This document shows positions 43,789 to 52,288 of a DNA stretch of 64,000 nucleotides, piece after piece. Source of the stretch: PALSA-1296 sp038210275 (GTDB lineage Bacteria > Bacteroidota > Ignavibacteria > Palsa-1295); NCBI GenBank assembly GCA_038210275.1, contig JBBQWV010000007.1, positions 1 to 64,000 of the forward strand, in the 5' to 3' direction. The notes under the pieces were generated by a model. That model worked only from the letters and a program-made list of their open reading frames with translations. It ran no database searches and was not told the origin of the DNA. Both the position numbers and the translations under genes were made by a program. The stretch's first letter is position 1, and the number at the start of each line of letters is the position of its first letter.

Positions 43789-45540
43789 TTACTTTATAAT
43801 AGTAAACATCATCGAAGAAGCCTCTCCACCCACCGTCATCCGGCAAAAATACGTCCCATCTCCAAAGCCATGCAGATCAAGAGTCTCCGAATGCTCACCC
43901 TCCCTCATCTCGCCAAGCGAAACCTGCTTCATGCGTCTGCCGAGAAGATCGTAAACTTCGAGGTTAACAGTAGATGATTTTGCAAGCATGAAAGAAACAG
44001 TTGCCTGTGAAGATGCGGGGTTGGGGAAGATTTTTATTGAAGCCGAAGAAATATTCTGTGGAGAAATCCCAAGCGTCACACTCTGAGTTTTTCCGACAAA
44101 AAGTGTTCGCTGCTGCGAGCCTTGATCATTTCGAAAGAGCGATGAAGGTCCTAATGAAAGCCAAGAAATAAAACCGCCTGTAACGTAGAGATCGCCATCA
44201 CGGGAAAAGGCACAATTCTGAAGATAAGAATAATTTGTCGTGTCATCATCTCCTGAACGAACCCATAACGTATTCCCATTTTTATCGAGCGAAGAAATAA
44301 AGAATCCGGAATGTGAACGTTCCAAAATAAGATCGTTGATCTGTGATGTTCCGGGAATATCTCCGCAGATAAATACCTGTTGATTTGCAGCTATGCTGAC
44401 ACCTCTGACCTCTGCGATTGAAGAAGTCCCATAACGATGGTTCAGGGGTTGAACCTGCCGCACCCACTGAAGAGTACCGGTATTATTATATTTTGCAATA
44501 AAGCCATTTGAATTAGGCACTTCATTATTGGTGTGAAATGTTGAATCTCCGAAATAAGCGGAATCGGATTGGTACGATCCGCAGAGATATGCATTGTCAT
44601 TAACATCGGATTGCACCGACCATGCCACCCCCAGAGTTGCAGCGCTGTCTTTTCCAAGATCGGTATGGCGCACCCAAAGCAAATTCCCGCTCACGCTGTA
44701 CCGTGCCAGAAACATATCTGTCATTAATTTTTTTCTTCCGAGGATCATCTGCTTTTCAAAAAGCGCAGTATCGGCATAGATTGTTCCGGCAACATAGATC
44801 GCAACGTTTTCGACATTGCCACGCACACTCAAAGATGTTCCGTGCATCTGACAGATGCTCCCTAAGCCGGAAGCCTGTTTTAACCAGAGCGCTTTTCCGT
44901 CACGATCGAATTTTGCCAGGAGCATATCATAATGCTCTTTTCTGTTTGTCATGATGGTGATACCATCGATCGTCAGCGTATCGCTGAAATATCCTGTGAA
45001 ATATACCTGCCCGATCTTGTCGACTTCAATTGCAGTAAAACTTACAAGGGCGAATACATTCGTTGTCGTAATGCCGATCATATGAACCCACTGAATATTT
45101 CCGCCGCTATCAAATTTTACAATGAACTCACCTTTCGGAGTAGGATGTGTTTCATCAATGAAGCCGTCCGAAGACCACCCCGTCAAATAGCAATTATCGC
45201 TGCTATCAATTGCAAGCCCTGCAAAATACGAGCCTGTTGCGCCGATGGGATGTTTGGACCATAATACATTCCCATTTTTATCATACTTTATCAGTACAAG
45301 ATCACCGGAATTTGAGGATTCGGATTCAGTGTAGGTCGAATCTCCCAGCGTTATAGAATGATCAAAAAAACCGCTGACATACATATTGCCTGAACGATCA
45401 AGCACCATCTTCGACGGCCAGGATTGTCCGGGTACCGAGCCATCAACCTGCTTTCCCCATTGCCAATCCGGAGCTTGCGCCTTTAACTTTACTGACCCTA
45501 AAACCAAAAAACAAACCAAAAAAGTAATAATTGTCTTCAT
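43789..45540 (-). CDS. T9SS-secreted SBBP-repeat propeller protein
   Basis: The ATG at 45540 (MKTIITFLVCFLVLGSVKLK then AQ) is preferred over the TTG three codons upstream. The 583-residue protein has SBBP-type repeats (NMYVSGFFDHSITLGDSTY, VYFTGYFSDTLTIDGITI, AYLCGSYQSDSAYFGDSTF, LYVTGGFISWLSLGPSS), the same class as the protein at 14182-15810. The C-terminus is a T9SS type A domain (IFPNPASSQATVSF, VYDLLGRRMKQ). The upstream 29-bp element is shared with 28529-29620. Ligand or role unknown. Confidence 0.88.
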   Translation of the reverse strand: MKTIITFLVCFLVLGSVKLKAQAPDWQWGKQVDGSVPGQSWPSKMVLDRSGNMYVSGFFDHSITLGDSTYTESESSNSGDLVLIKYDKNGNVLWSKHPIGATGSYFAGLAIDSSDNCYLTGWSSDGFIDETHPTPKGEFIVKFDSGGNIQWVHMIGITTTNVFALVSFTAIEVDKIGQVYFTGYFSDTLTIDGITIMTNRKEHYDMLLAKFDRDGKALWLKQASGLGSICQMHGTSLSVRGNVENVAIYVAGTIYADTALFEKQMILGRKKLMTDMFLARYSVSGNLLWVRHTDLGKDSAATLGVAWSVQSDVNDNAYLCGSYQSDSAYFGDSTFHTNNEVPNSNGFIAKYNNTGTLQWVRQVQPLNHRYGTSSIAEVRGVSIAANQQVFICGDIPGTSQINDLILERSHSGFFISSLDKNGNTLWVRSGDDDTTNYSYLQNCAFSRDGDLYVTGGFISWLSLGPSSLFRNDQGSQQRTLFVGKTQSVTLGISPQNISSASIKIFPNPASSQATVSFMLAKSSTVNLEVYDLLGRRMKQVSLGEMREGEHSETLDLHGFGDGTYFCRMTVGGEASSMMFTIIK

Positions 45541-45575
45541 ACTGTTCAAATTTAGGAATACACCCCCTTTTAAAA

Positions 45576-45604
45576 GACAACTGAGAACCCAAAAGGTTAC
45601 AAAT
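45576..45604 (-). promoter_or_regulatory. Putative ECF-type promoter, copy 2
   Basis: Minus strand: ATTTGTAACC, 8 variable bases, TCTCAGTTGTC; identical layout to 29631-29659. It lies 36 bp before the ATG of the SBBP-repeat gene. Confidence 0.45.
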
Positions 45605-45618
45605 TATTTTCCATGGGG

Positions 45619-45690
45619 ATATTGGAATTCCAATATTGTGAGTATTCTTACAGGCTTAATAAAATTTAAGTTGTTGTATTCTCACAATAT
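45619..45690. promoter_or_regulatory. Overlapping palindromes in a divergent promoter region
   Basis: An 18-bp perfect palindrome (ATATTGGAATTCCAATAT, 45619-45636) overlaps a second inverted repeat (ATATTGTGAG at 45633-45642 and CTCACAATAT at 45681-45690). It sits between divergent genes starting at 45540 and 45781 and could be an operator or folded leader. Confidence 0.45.
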
Positions 45691-45780
45691 AGAACAAATT
45701 CCGAGAAATCGTGCTGTGCTTCGGACAACGGTAAATTTGGATTCCCCCGAATATTTTCGTAAGTTTGGAGTACACAGAAC

Positions 45781-46557
45781 GTGAAACTACGAATAGCGAT
45801 CATATTGATGGGTTTTCTGTCGGGGGCTGCGGTGGCGCAGATACCGGAGTTTGTGCGTCCGTTAAGCACGGATGGGCATTTGCTTACTATCCGCCAGGAG
45901 CAGAATCTGGAGCGCACACTTGGCGAGCTTTTTCCTTTACGCTCATTGCATCATGCTTCCGGCAGTTCGGGGAAGATCGGCGGCGAACGCATCACCTACG
46001 AAATTCTCAAACAGCGCGGCATAAAATATGCAGTGGTGATCTTCAGTGGCGCATGGAAATCGGAGGCATCACAGCTTGCGATCTTCCGCATCGAAGCCGG
46101 CGGATATCCGGCGCCGATCTATCATAGCAGAAGCTGGCGCTCGAATTATTCTGATTCGTATCATGAGATCACCTCCATGTCTCTCGGAAAAGAAAATGTT
46201 ATCCTTATTAAAGAAGGCGAGAATGGCAGAAGCTCGTTCGTCGTTGCGTCGCTCTTCAGCTTTCGCGAAAAACGCGGCGATGAAAAAACGATAGGATATA
46301 TGATACTGAATGATCTCACTCCTCATCTTCCGCGGCTGACAGCAATTGTTAATTTTCCTTTAAAGCCTCTTTACGGACAAAATATCAAACTCGAAAAATT
46401 AACTGACAGCCTCATCCTCCAAGCCGCCGATGTCGAGCTTTTCTGGGATAAGAACAATGCGCCAAAAGCAATGGAGTTCTGGAAATATGAGAAGTCGTCG
46501 CGAAAATTCGTCACTGCCAGGAATGTAGATTCGCTTCCGGTGACGACGAGGGAGTGA
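45781..46557 (+). CDS. Exported protein of unknown function, 258 residues
   Basis: The GTG at 45781 gives a complete signal peptide (MKLRIAIILMGFLSGAAVAQ); an internal ATG (MGFLSG) would lose the basic start. The mature protein (IPEFVRPLSTDGHLLTIRQE) has mixed alpha/beta character with no known motif, no lipobox and no sorting domain. It is probably periplasmic. It is divergent from the SBBP gene and shares the palindrome-rich promoter region with it. A REP-like element separates it from the sigma-factor unit. Confidence 0.65.
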   Translation: MKLRIAIILMGFLSGAAVAQIPEFVRPLSTDGHLLTIRQEQNLERTLGELFPLRSLHHASGSSGKIGGERITYEILKQRGIKYAVVIFSGAWKSEASQLAIFRIEAGGYPAPIYHSRSWRSNYSDSYHEITSMSLGKENVILIKEGENGRSSFVVASLFSFREKRGDEKTIGYMILNDLTPHLPRLTAIVNFPLKPLYGQNIKLEKLTDSLILQAADVELFWDKNNAPKAMEFWKYEKSSRKFVTARNVDSLPVTTRE

Positions 46558-46601
46558 AAAGCAAGATGTAAGATTTAAGATGTCCGAAGTCTGAGTTCTG
46601 T

Positions 46602-46721
46602 GTCATTGCGAGGAGGGCTTTAGCCTGACGAAGCAATCTCCTAAATAGTGATAGAGACTGAAGTGCTACAAACTATCAGGGGATTGCTTCGTCACCCGCA
46701 AGCGGGCTCCTCGCAATGACA
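46602..46721. repeat. REP-like paired palindrome, ~120 bp (before sigma factor)
   Basis: The ends are inverted copies (GTCATTGCGAGGAG / CTCCTCGCAATGAC). Two inner stems (GGGCTTTAGCC, CCCGCAAGCGGG) flank GACGAAGCAATC and its complement GATTGCTTCGTC. The same layout recurs at 47805 and 56588. Confidence 0.85.
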
Positions 46722-46798
46722 CCAAAAATAAATTTATCCTTTCCCCTACAATATCCTGCAACTTCATCCGTCTTCAGGAGTATGCAAATCTGTTTACA

Positions 46799-47359
46799 AT
46801 GGACGGAGTAATTTCAATACCGCAAAGACGCTTAGTGGATCAGCAAATAGACCGCACAGTCCGCTCGACCAAGGATAAGTTGCTTGGGTTTATCCGCTCG
46901 CGCGTTGGCGATGTAGATGATGCCGAGGATATTCTGCAGGATGTCTTCTATCAATTCATTGAAGCGACTGATCCTGAAGAGCCAATTGTGCAGGCATCGT
47001 CATGGCTTTTTACTGTGGCGCACAATAAGATCACTGATTGGTACAGGAAGAAAAAACCGCAATCATTCACGAAGTATTCATCTGACTCTGCTCAAAGAGA
47101 GCTTGAAGAATTTATGGATGAGATTTCTCCATCGCCGGAAAGATTGCTTGAAGATTCATTCTTCCGCGAAGCGATGACAGAAGCTCTCGGCGAACTTCCC
47201 GAAGCACAGCGTGATGTTTTCATCATGCATGAGATGGAGGGAATTCCGTACGAGGAAATCGCGAGAATCACCGGAGAGCCGATTAATACACTGCTTTCGA
47301 GGAAACGATATGCAATAAAATATTTGCGTGAGAGATTACAGAATTTTCAAGAAGATTAG
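46799..47359 (+). CDS. ECF-type RNA polymerase sigma factor
   Basis: The 186-residue protein has region 2 (KLLGFIRSRVGDVDDAEDIL, QDVFYQFIEA, WLFTVAHNKITDWYRKKKPQ) and region 4 (LGELPEAQRDVFIMHEMEGI, PYEEIARITGEPINTLLSRK). It directs RNA polymerase to a specific promoter class. The next gene, 28 bp downstream, encodes a small membrane protein with a His/Cys-rich loop, a recurring partner in Bacteroidota that may act as its anti-sigma factor or sensor. Candidate target promoters are proposed in the findings, but which of the two ECF factors uses them is unknown. Confidence 0.93.
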   Translation: MDGVISIPQRRLVDQQIDRTVRSTKDKLLGFIRSRVGDVDDAEDILQDVFYQFIEATDPEEPIVQASSWLFTVAHNKITDWYRKKKPQSFTKYSSDSAQRELEEFMDEISPSPERLLEDSFFREAMTEALGELPEAQRDVFIMHEMEGIPYEEIARITGEPINTLLSRKRYAIKYLRERLQNFQED

Positions 47360-47387
47360 AATTTTTATTTTACGAAAGGAAAAAGTT

Positions 47388-47801
47388 ATGTTTAGGATTA
47401 TTAAAGGAGTAATATTTTTTATAGCCGCGATGTTTCTCTTCGGCTTCATCTCGATGAGTTTATGGAATTGTCTGATTCCCGATCTCTTCCACGGACCACA
47501 TCTGGATTATTGGCAGACACTCGGTTTGCTTTTGCTCGCCAAAATATTCTTTGGCGGTTTTCACGGACATCATCGCAAAGGATGTTGTCATGGAAGAAAT
47601 CGTCATTGGAGCAAGGAATGGGGAAAAGATATTGAAACCTACAAAGGCTGGAGCTGCTGGGGAAAAGATTGGGAGGAGAAATTCAAAAATATGACTCCCG
47701 AAGAACGTGATGATTGGAAACACAATTTGAAAAACCAGTTCAAATCCGCAAAAGAAAAAATGGAAAATGATGTGGAGAGGGACGAGAAGAGCGCATTGTA
47801 A
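47388..47801 (+). CDS. Small membrane protein with His/Cys-rich loop, sigma-factor partner
   Basis: The ATG at 47388 follows a good ribosome-binding site (GAAAGGAAAAAG); the frame is open upstream into the sigma gene but that start is less likely. The 137-residue product has one or two transmembrane segments (FRIIKGVIFFIAAMFLFGFI and WQTLGLLLLAKIFFGGF). A short metal-binding-looking loop, GGFHGHHRKGCCHGRNRHW, comes next, followed by a soluble acidic/basic tail (WEEKFKNMTPEERDDWKHNL). The arrangement sigma factor then such a protein recurs in this phylum. An anti-sigma or metal-sensing role is inferred. Confidence 0.75.
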   Translation: MFRIIKGVIFFIAAMFLFGFISMSLWNCLIPDLFHGPHLDYWQTLGLLLLAKIFFGGFHGHHRKGCCHGRNRHWSKEWGKDIETYKGWSCWGKDWEEKFKNMTPEERDDWKHNLKNQFKSAKEKMENDVERDEKSAL

Positions 47802-47804
47802 AAA

Positions 47805-47927
47805 GTGTCATTGCGAGGAGGGCTTTAGCCCGACGAAGCAATCCCCTAATAGTTTGTAGCGACTGGGTCTCAACCACAATTGAGGGGATTGCTTCGTCGT
47901 CCGTAAGCTGACTCCTCGCAATGACAC
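47805..47927. repeat. REP-like paired palindrome, ~120 bp (before DUF3108 gene end)
   Basis: GTCATTGCGAGGAGGGC at one end, CTCCTCGCAATGACAC at the other, with inner GACGAAGCAATC / GATTGCTTCGTC arms. It lies 3 bp after the stop at 47801. Confidence 0.85.
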
Positions 47928-47949
47928 TCACTCGTTCATTGAAAATTTC

Positions 47950-48732
47950 TTACGGCTGCCAATTCGTTCGTTCTACTTTATTGAGTATTAGGCTGATCGA
48001 GCCGATGGCAATACTCATCTCAATTCGGATCGGGATTGACGCTTGATCTTCAGTCATGTAGGCAGTAAATTTTCCATTCGCTCCGAGCGGTGCGCTGTCG
48101 CCCATATCGGCATGACCATTAACGACATAAGTTTTGATCTCTTTATCTTCGAACGCCGGGCATTCCTGCTCCTTCTCATTTTTCGAGAAGTAACAACTCA
48201 CTAATTTCTCACCTGCTTTGCCGCGTAACGGAAAAAAATATTTGCCGCCTGTGCCGTTCCATGCGCGGAGATTAAAAAAAAGTGTGAGCGCATCGCTGAA
48301 CGGACGAACATCAGTGGTGATCCTGTTCGTCACCGTTTCATCAGAATAAGAAATTGTACGCGCAGTAGGATCGTAGCTAAAATTGCGATTCAGTTTTGTA
48401 TCGCCATCGTTTCCGTGCTCTTCGAAATTCATCAGGCAGAGCGCACTCGTATCGATCACATCATCAACGACATCTTTTGAATTGAGAAACGGAACTTGTG
48501 CAGTCCAGAATTTCATCTTGGTTTTAATGCGATTACCACCTTGAGAATTGCCGGTTTCGATAACGAGCGTTCCGAGTTTTACAAAACCGAATTTTACTTT
48601 ATATGTTAATCGCTCGCCGGTTTGAAAGACGGCATTTTTCTGCTGGGAAAAAGAATTGGATGATGTGAATAAAAATAGTAATGCGAAGAGGGGGATCTTA
48701 CGCCAAAAATGAATCCGAGAATTTCTGCTCAT
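47950..48732 (-). CDS. DUF3108-domain exported protein
   Basis: The 260-residue protein has a signal peptide (residues 1-29, ending NSFSQQ) after a basic start (MSRNSRIHFWRK). The DUF3108 signatures TGERLTYKVKFGFVKLGTLV, DTSALCLMNFEEHGND and RPFSDALTLFFNLRAW are present, and the C-terminal strand is IPIRIEMSIAIGSISLIL. DUF3108 proteins are periplasmic or outer-membrane-associated beta-rich proteins of unknown function. A TTG with a TAACTTTA box at 19-bp spacing lies just upstream (about 48740-48770 on the minus strand) and may be its promoter. Confidence 0.88.
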   Translation of the reverse strand: MSRNSRIHFWRKIPLFALLFLFTSSNSFSQQKNAVFQTGERLTYKVKFGFVKLGTLVIETGNSQGGNRIKTKMKFWTAQVPFLNSKDVVDDVIDTSALCLMNFEEHGNDGDTKLNRNFSYDPTARTISYSDETVTNRITTDVRPFSDALTLFFNLRAWNGTGGKYFFPLRGKAGEKLVSCYFSKNEKEQECPAFEDKEIKTYVVNGHADMGDSAPLGANGKFTAYMTEDQASIPIRIEMSIAIGSISLILNKVERTNWQP

Positions 48733-48837
48733 GAAAAATAGAGATCAGTATAAAGTTAATTGAAAGGGATATATTTACAAGGAGTAAGCATATACGTCAA
48801 AATCAGACCAATTGTTCCGTTGGGATTATTTTTTGCG

Positions 48838-48876
48838 TATATTTGCACGTAATTAATGACTGACCGTCAGTTATTA
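48838..48876 (+). promoter_or_regulatory. Efflux operon promoter with TetR operator
   Basis: The -7 box TATATTTG (48838-48845) is followed directly by a 23-bp near-perfect palindrome (48854-48876) with core ACTGACCGTCAGT. The palindrome covers the expected transcription start, so binding of the TetR protein would block the promoter. Confidence 0.8.
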
Positions 48877-48962
48877 TATGGTGAAACAAGCGTTATGAAT
48901 CTCCGTAAGGCTATTTCGAGAATGACTGGTTTATGCTATTAAGTTTATATTCTGTTTAGGTT

Positions 48963-49754
48963 ATGGGAATAATTGAAAGAAAAGAACGCGAAAAAGAGGC
49001 TAGAAGGAGCCAGATCCTTGATGCTACTGAGAGGATATTTCAGTCAAAAGGCATCCAACAAGCGACGATGGATGATATCGCTCGCGAAGCAGAACTGGCA
49101 AAAGGGACGATCTATCTCTATTATAGAAATAAGGAAGAGCTTCAGGTCGGCATAATGCTTCGCGCATTCGAAATGATGAACGAAGGATTTCAGATAGCGG
49201 TCGAAAAGGAGAATCTTGGCATCAAAAAAATCATGGCAATAGGCGAAGCATATTGGGCTTTTGCCGCTGAGCATCCGTTCCATTTCGGGATGATGTGCAA
49301 TTCCGATTTTCCGATGCGTGATCAGATATCCTCCGAACTTCTTGCTGAAATGAATGAGCAGAGTAATTGGGTCTGGAGACTTCTCATCGGTACGATTGAT
49401 GAAGGCAAAGCCGAAGGTACTATCAAACCAGATATCGATAGTTTTTCCTCTTCGATGCTTTCGTGGTTGAATTCCATGTCCGTTCTGAGACTCTATCAGA
49501 AGGTACAGGAAAATCAGAAAAAAGGAACTGCGATTGCGCAGAAGCCTGCATTTAATTTCTGTACGATGGATTTTCGGAAAATGTATGATCTCTCATTAGG
49601 TCTATTAATGTCGCATATCGTAACGCCCGAAGGAGCGAAGTATCTTCAGCCGATTCATTTTCCTTCAATGGAAGAGCTTGGAGTCAGTCCGGGAAATGCG
49701 CTTGACGATAAGCATCTCAAGACTGAACCCAACGAACAAATTCTTGCCAGTTAA
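48963..49754 (+). CDS. TetR-family repressor of the adjacent efflux operon
   Basis: The 263-residue protein has the TetR N-terminal helix-turn-helix (ILDATERIFQSKGIQQATMD then DIAREAELAKGTIYLYYRNK, EELQ) and a larger variable ligand-binding domain. It is the first gene of a four-gene unit with tolC-, MFP- and RND-type genes, with gaps of 25, 44 and 35 bp. A palindrome overlapping the promoter implies autoregulation and control of the pump. The inducing ligand is unknown. The length is longer than the usual 190-220 residues because of a C-terminal extension (YLQPIHFPSMEELGVSPGNA). Confidence 0.93.
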   Translation: MGIIERKEREKEARRSQILDATERIFQSKGIQQATMDDIAREAELAKGTIYLYYRNKEELQVGIMLRAFEMMNEGFQIAVEKENLGIKKIMAIGEAYWAFAAEHPFHFGMMCNSDFPMRDQISSELLAEMNEQSNWVWRLLIGTIDEGKAEGTIKPDIDSFSSSMLSWLNSMSVLRLYQKVQENQKKGTAIAQKPAFNFCTMDFRKMYDLSLGLLMSHIVTPEGAKYLQPIHFPSMEELGVSPGNALDDKHLKTEPNEQILAS

Positions 49755-49779
49755 AAATATTTTACCACTTATCATTTTT

Positions 49780-51138
49780 ATGAACCGTTTATCTATCCTA
49801 TTTATCATCGCAGTACTATGCGTTGCTGCAAGCGGTAATGCGCAAACAGTGGAGACTCCGCCTGCGCTTCGAAGCTATATCGAAACGGCACTTGCGCAGA
49901 ATCCGGAAGTGATGGCAACCCGTGCCAGATGGAAAAATACGGATGCTCATGTCACCGAAGCAACTTCGAATCTTTTTCCGCGTCTGGACTTCTCGTCGAA
50001 GTTTACGCAGTTTTCCGGCGGCCGCATAATTACAATCCCGACGATCGGAGCCTTTAATAGTTCGGCGCTCGGTATTGTCCCTTGGGATAACGAGTTTACA
50101 TTAAGTTGGCAGATCGCTAATTATGCGATATGGCAAGGCGTTTCAGTTTCGAAAGCATTCCGCGAGGCTTCGACGGCGGAAGTATCTGCAAAAGAACTTG
50201 CGATCAGTTACCAGGTAAGCGAAGCATATTATAATTATGCAAAAGCCAATGAGCTTGTTGCCGTCAGAAAAAATGCTGAATCGCTTGCCGAAGAAAACTT
50301 GAAAGTGGCGAACGCACTTTTCGCAAACGATAAATCTCCGAAGAACGATGTGCTCCGTGCTGAAGTCGGCGTTGCCGCTGCACAAGGCGATGTACTCTCT
50401 GCCCAAAACATGGCAACGCTTGCGCAAACAAATTTCAATAATTTGCTTAAACGCGATTATAATGCCGAGATCATTGCCCCAACAACGCAAGATATTTCTT
50501 CGTTGATCGGATCAAGCCCCGAAATTGCTTCGAAAAATAGTGAGAGAATAAATACTCCGATCTCTCTTCCGCCACTTCGCGAAGATGAGGATAAAGCATT
50601 TGCAAATAGACCGGAGCTGCAGCAGATACTGCGCACCGGAGATGCACTTGCCGGGTCCGAGCGCGCAGCATTCTCGGACTACCTTCCGAATATTTCTCTC
50701 TTCGCAGCCTATGGATGGATGGAAACGAACTTGAAATTTTCATCTGATGCAGATCTTTTTGTTGGCGGAGTGCAATTGAAATGGAATCTCTTCTCCGGTT
50801 TCAACACTAAGGCAAAAATGCAGGAAACAGAGGCGCAGATCGAAGAACTACGTTTCAACGCTGAAACTGCTTTTAGCGGCATCCGCCTTGAGATCGAGAA
50901 TGCGCGATTAGAAAAGATCAATACCGTTGATCGTTTGGCAGTCGCAAAAAGACAAATTTCGAGTGCCGAAGAAAATTACCGCATCACAAAATTACAATAT
51001 GATAACGGCATGGTGCCTCTTATCACCATGCTTGATGCCGAGACTACACTTGCAAATTCAAAAGCGAATCTTACGACAATAACTTTTGATGTCTTGATCG
51101 CTGAGGCTAAATACAAAAAAGCAATCGGCTTACGCTAA
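49780..51138 (+). CDS. TolC-family outer-membrane efflux channel
   Basis: The ATG at 49780 (MNRLSILFIIAVLCVAASGN then AQ) gives a signal peptide; the longer frame overlaps the repressor gene and lacks support. The 452-residue protein has two tandem TolC-type repeats with long coiled helices (YNYAKANELVAVRKNAESLA, LGLE-type AETAFSGIRLEIENARLEKI) and the motif NRPELQQI. Trimeric channels of this family span the outer membrane and periplasm. It pairs with the MFP and RND proteins encoded downstream. Confidence 0.93.
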   Translation: MNRLSILFIIAVLCVAASGNAQTVETPPALRSYIETALAQNPEVMATRARWKNTDAHVTEATSNLFPRLDFSSKFTQFSGGRIITIPTIGAFNSSALGIVPWDNEFTLSWQIANYAIWQGVSVSKAFREASTAEVSAKELAISYQVSEAYYNYAKANELVAVRKNAESLAEENLKVANALFANDKSPKNDVLRAEVGVAAAQGDVLSAQNMATLAQTNFNNLLKRDYNAEIIAPTTQDISSLIGSSPEIASKNSERINTPISLPPLREDEDKAFANRPELQQILRTGDALAGSERAAFSDYLPNISLFAAYGWMETNLKFSSDADLFVGGVQLKWNLFSGFNTKAKMQETEAQIEELRFNAETAFSGIRLEIENARLEKINTVDRLAVAKRQISSAEENYRITKLQYDNGMVPLITMLDAETTLANSKANLTTITFDVLIAEAKYKKAIGLR

Positions 51139-51182
51139 ACAATTTTAAATCTACTATTCAATTTTATCCACTCTCATTCATC

Positions 51183-52253
51183 ATGAAAAAGATTCTCATA
51201 TTTTCTACACTACTAATTCTTTCTGGAGCAACCCTCTCATCATGCGGCAAGTCTGATGGTTCAGCAACTACAAAGACGGTCGAGGTTTTTACTGTTAAAA
51301 CAGTCTCTGTTGAAAATGCTCCGATGGCTGCAACATTCAAGGCAACAGGAACGCTTGAAGGCATTCGTGAAGCGAATGTCAATAGCGAAACACAGGGACG
51401 CATTTTAAGTGTCGCTGTGAATAATGGTTCACGAGTAGGGCAGGGGGCGGCACTTGTCAATGTGGATAATGAACTCAAAGCAATTGCTCTACAACAAGCG
51501 GAAGCGCAAAGATTAACAGCAGAAGCTTCACTTGAAAAAGCAAAGATCGATCTTGGACGTACACAAGAACTTCAGAAATCAAGTGCTACAACCAAAAGTC
51601 AGCTTGAGCTTTCAGAGCTTCAAGTCAAAAGTGCTGAAGCCACTTTGAAAGGTGCTCAGTCCGCTGAAAGCATGGCAAAGCGTCAATTAAGCGATGCATC
51701 GGTTCGGTCTCCGTTTGCAGGAGTGGTTGCAATGCGTTATGTAAATCAGGGCGAACTTCTCAGCCAAGGGACAAAAGTCGCGATAATCGTTGACGATTCA
51801 AAGATGAAACTGAAGATCAATATCGGTGAACTTGATGTGCCACTTGTGAAGATCGGCGATAAAGTAAAAGTTACTGTAGATGCTCAAGGTGGAAAAGAGA
51901 TCGTAGGCAAGATCGCAACCATCTCCAGCAAAGCTGATATGGCGCGTGCCTATACTATCGAAGTTGAAATTCCGAATAATGATAGATCGCTCAAAAGTGG
52001 AATGTTTGCCCGCGCCGAAATTCAGCGCGAAGCTGCTCGAGATGTGCCAACCGTTCCTGCAACTGCGCTGATCGTCAATGGCGCACGCACTCAAGTTTAT
52101 GTTGTCGAGAATAGTATCGCTCATTTAAAAGCAGTCACCACCGGAGCGTCAACTCCAGAACGCGCTGAAATTACCGAAGGCTTAAAACCAGGTGATGTCG
52201 TCGTAGTATTTGGTCAAAGTCAACTCACCGATGGCGCTAAAATTAAAAACTAA
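51183..52253 (+). CDS. RND efflux periplasmic adaptor (membrane fusion protein)
   Basis: The 356-residue lipoprotein has the lipobox LSSC (Cys21). The lipoyl/HlyD halves are visible (FKATGTLEGIREANVNSETQ, GRILSVAVNNGSRVGQGAAL; VRSPFAGVVAMRYVNQGELL) around a coiled-coil hairpin (residues about 105-165). A beta-barrel and membrane-proximal domain follow (KLKINIGELDVPLVKIGDKV; VPTVPATALIVNGARTQVYV). It links the RND pump in the inner membrane to the TolC-type channel. Middle gene of the operon. Confidence 0.95.
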   Translation: MKKILIFSTLLILSGATLSSCGKSDGSATTKTVEVFTVKTVSVENAPMAATFKATGTLEGIREANVNSETQGRILSVAVNNGSRVGQGAALVNVDNELKAIALQQAEAQRLTAEASLEKAKIDLGRTQELQKSSATTKSQLELSELQVKSAEATLKGAQSAESMAKRQLSDASVRSPFAGVVAMRYVNQGELLSQGTKVAIIVDDSKMKLKINIGELDVPLVKIGDKVKVTVDAQGGKEIVGKIATISSKADMARAYTIEVEIPNNDRSLKSGMFARAEIQREAARDVPTVPATALIVNGARTQVYVVENSIAHLKAVTTGASTPERAEITEGLKPGDVVVVFGQSQLTDGAKIKN

Positions 52254-52288
52254 GTCCTAATTTTTCATTTTAATTTTAATTTGAAGCA

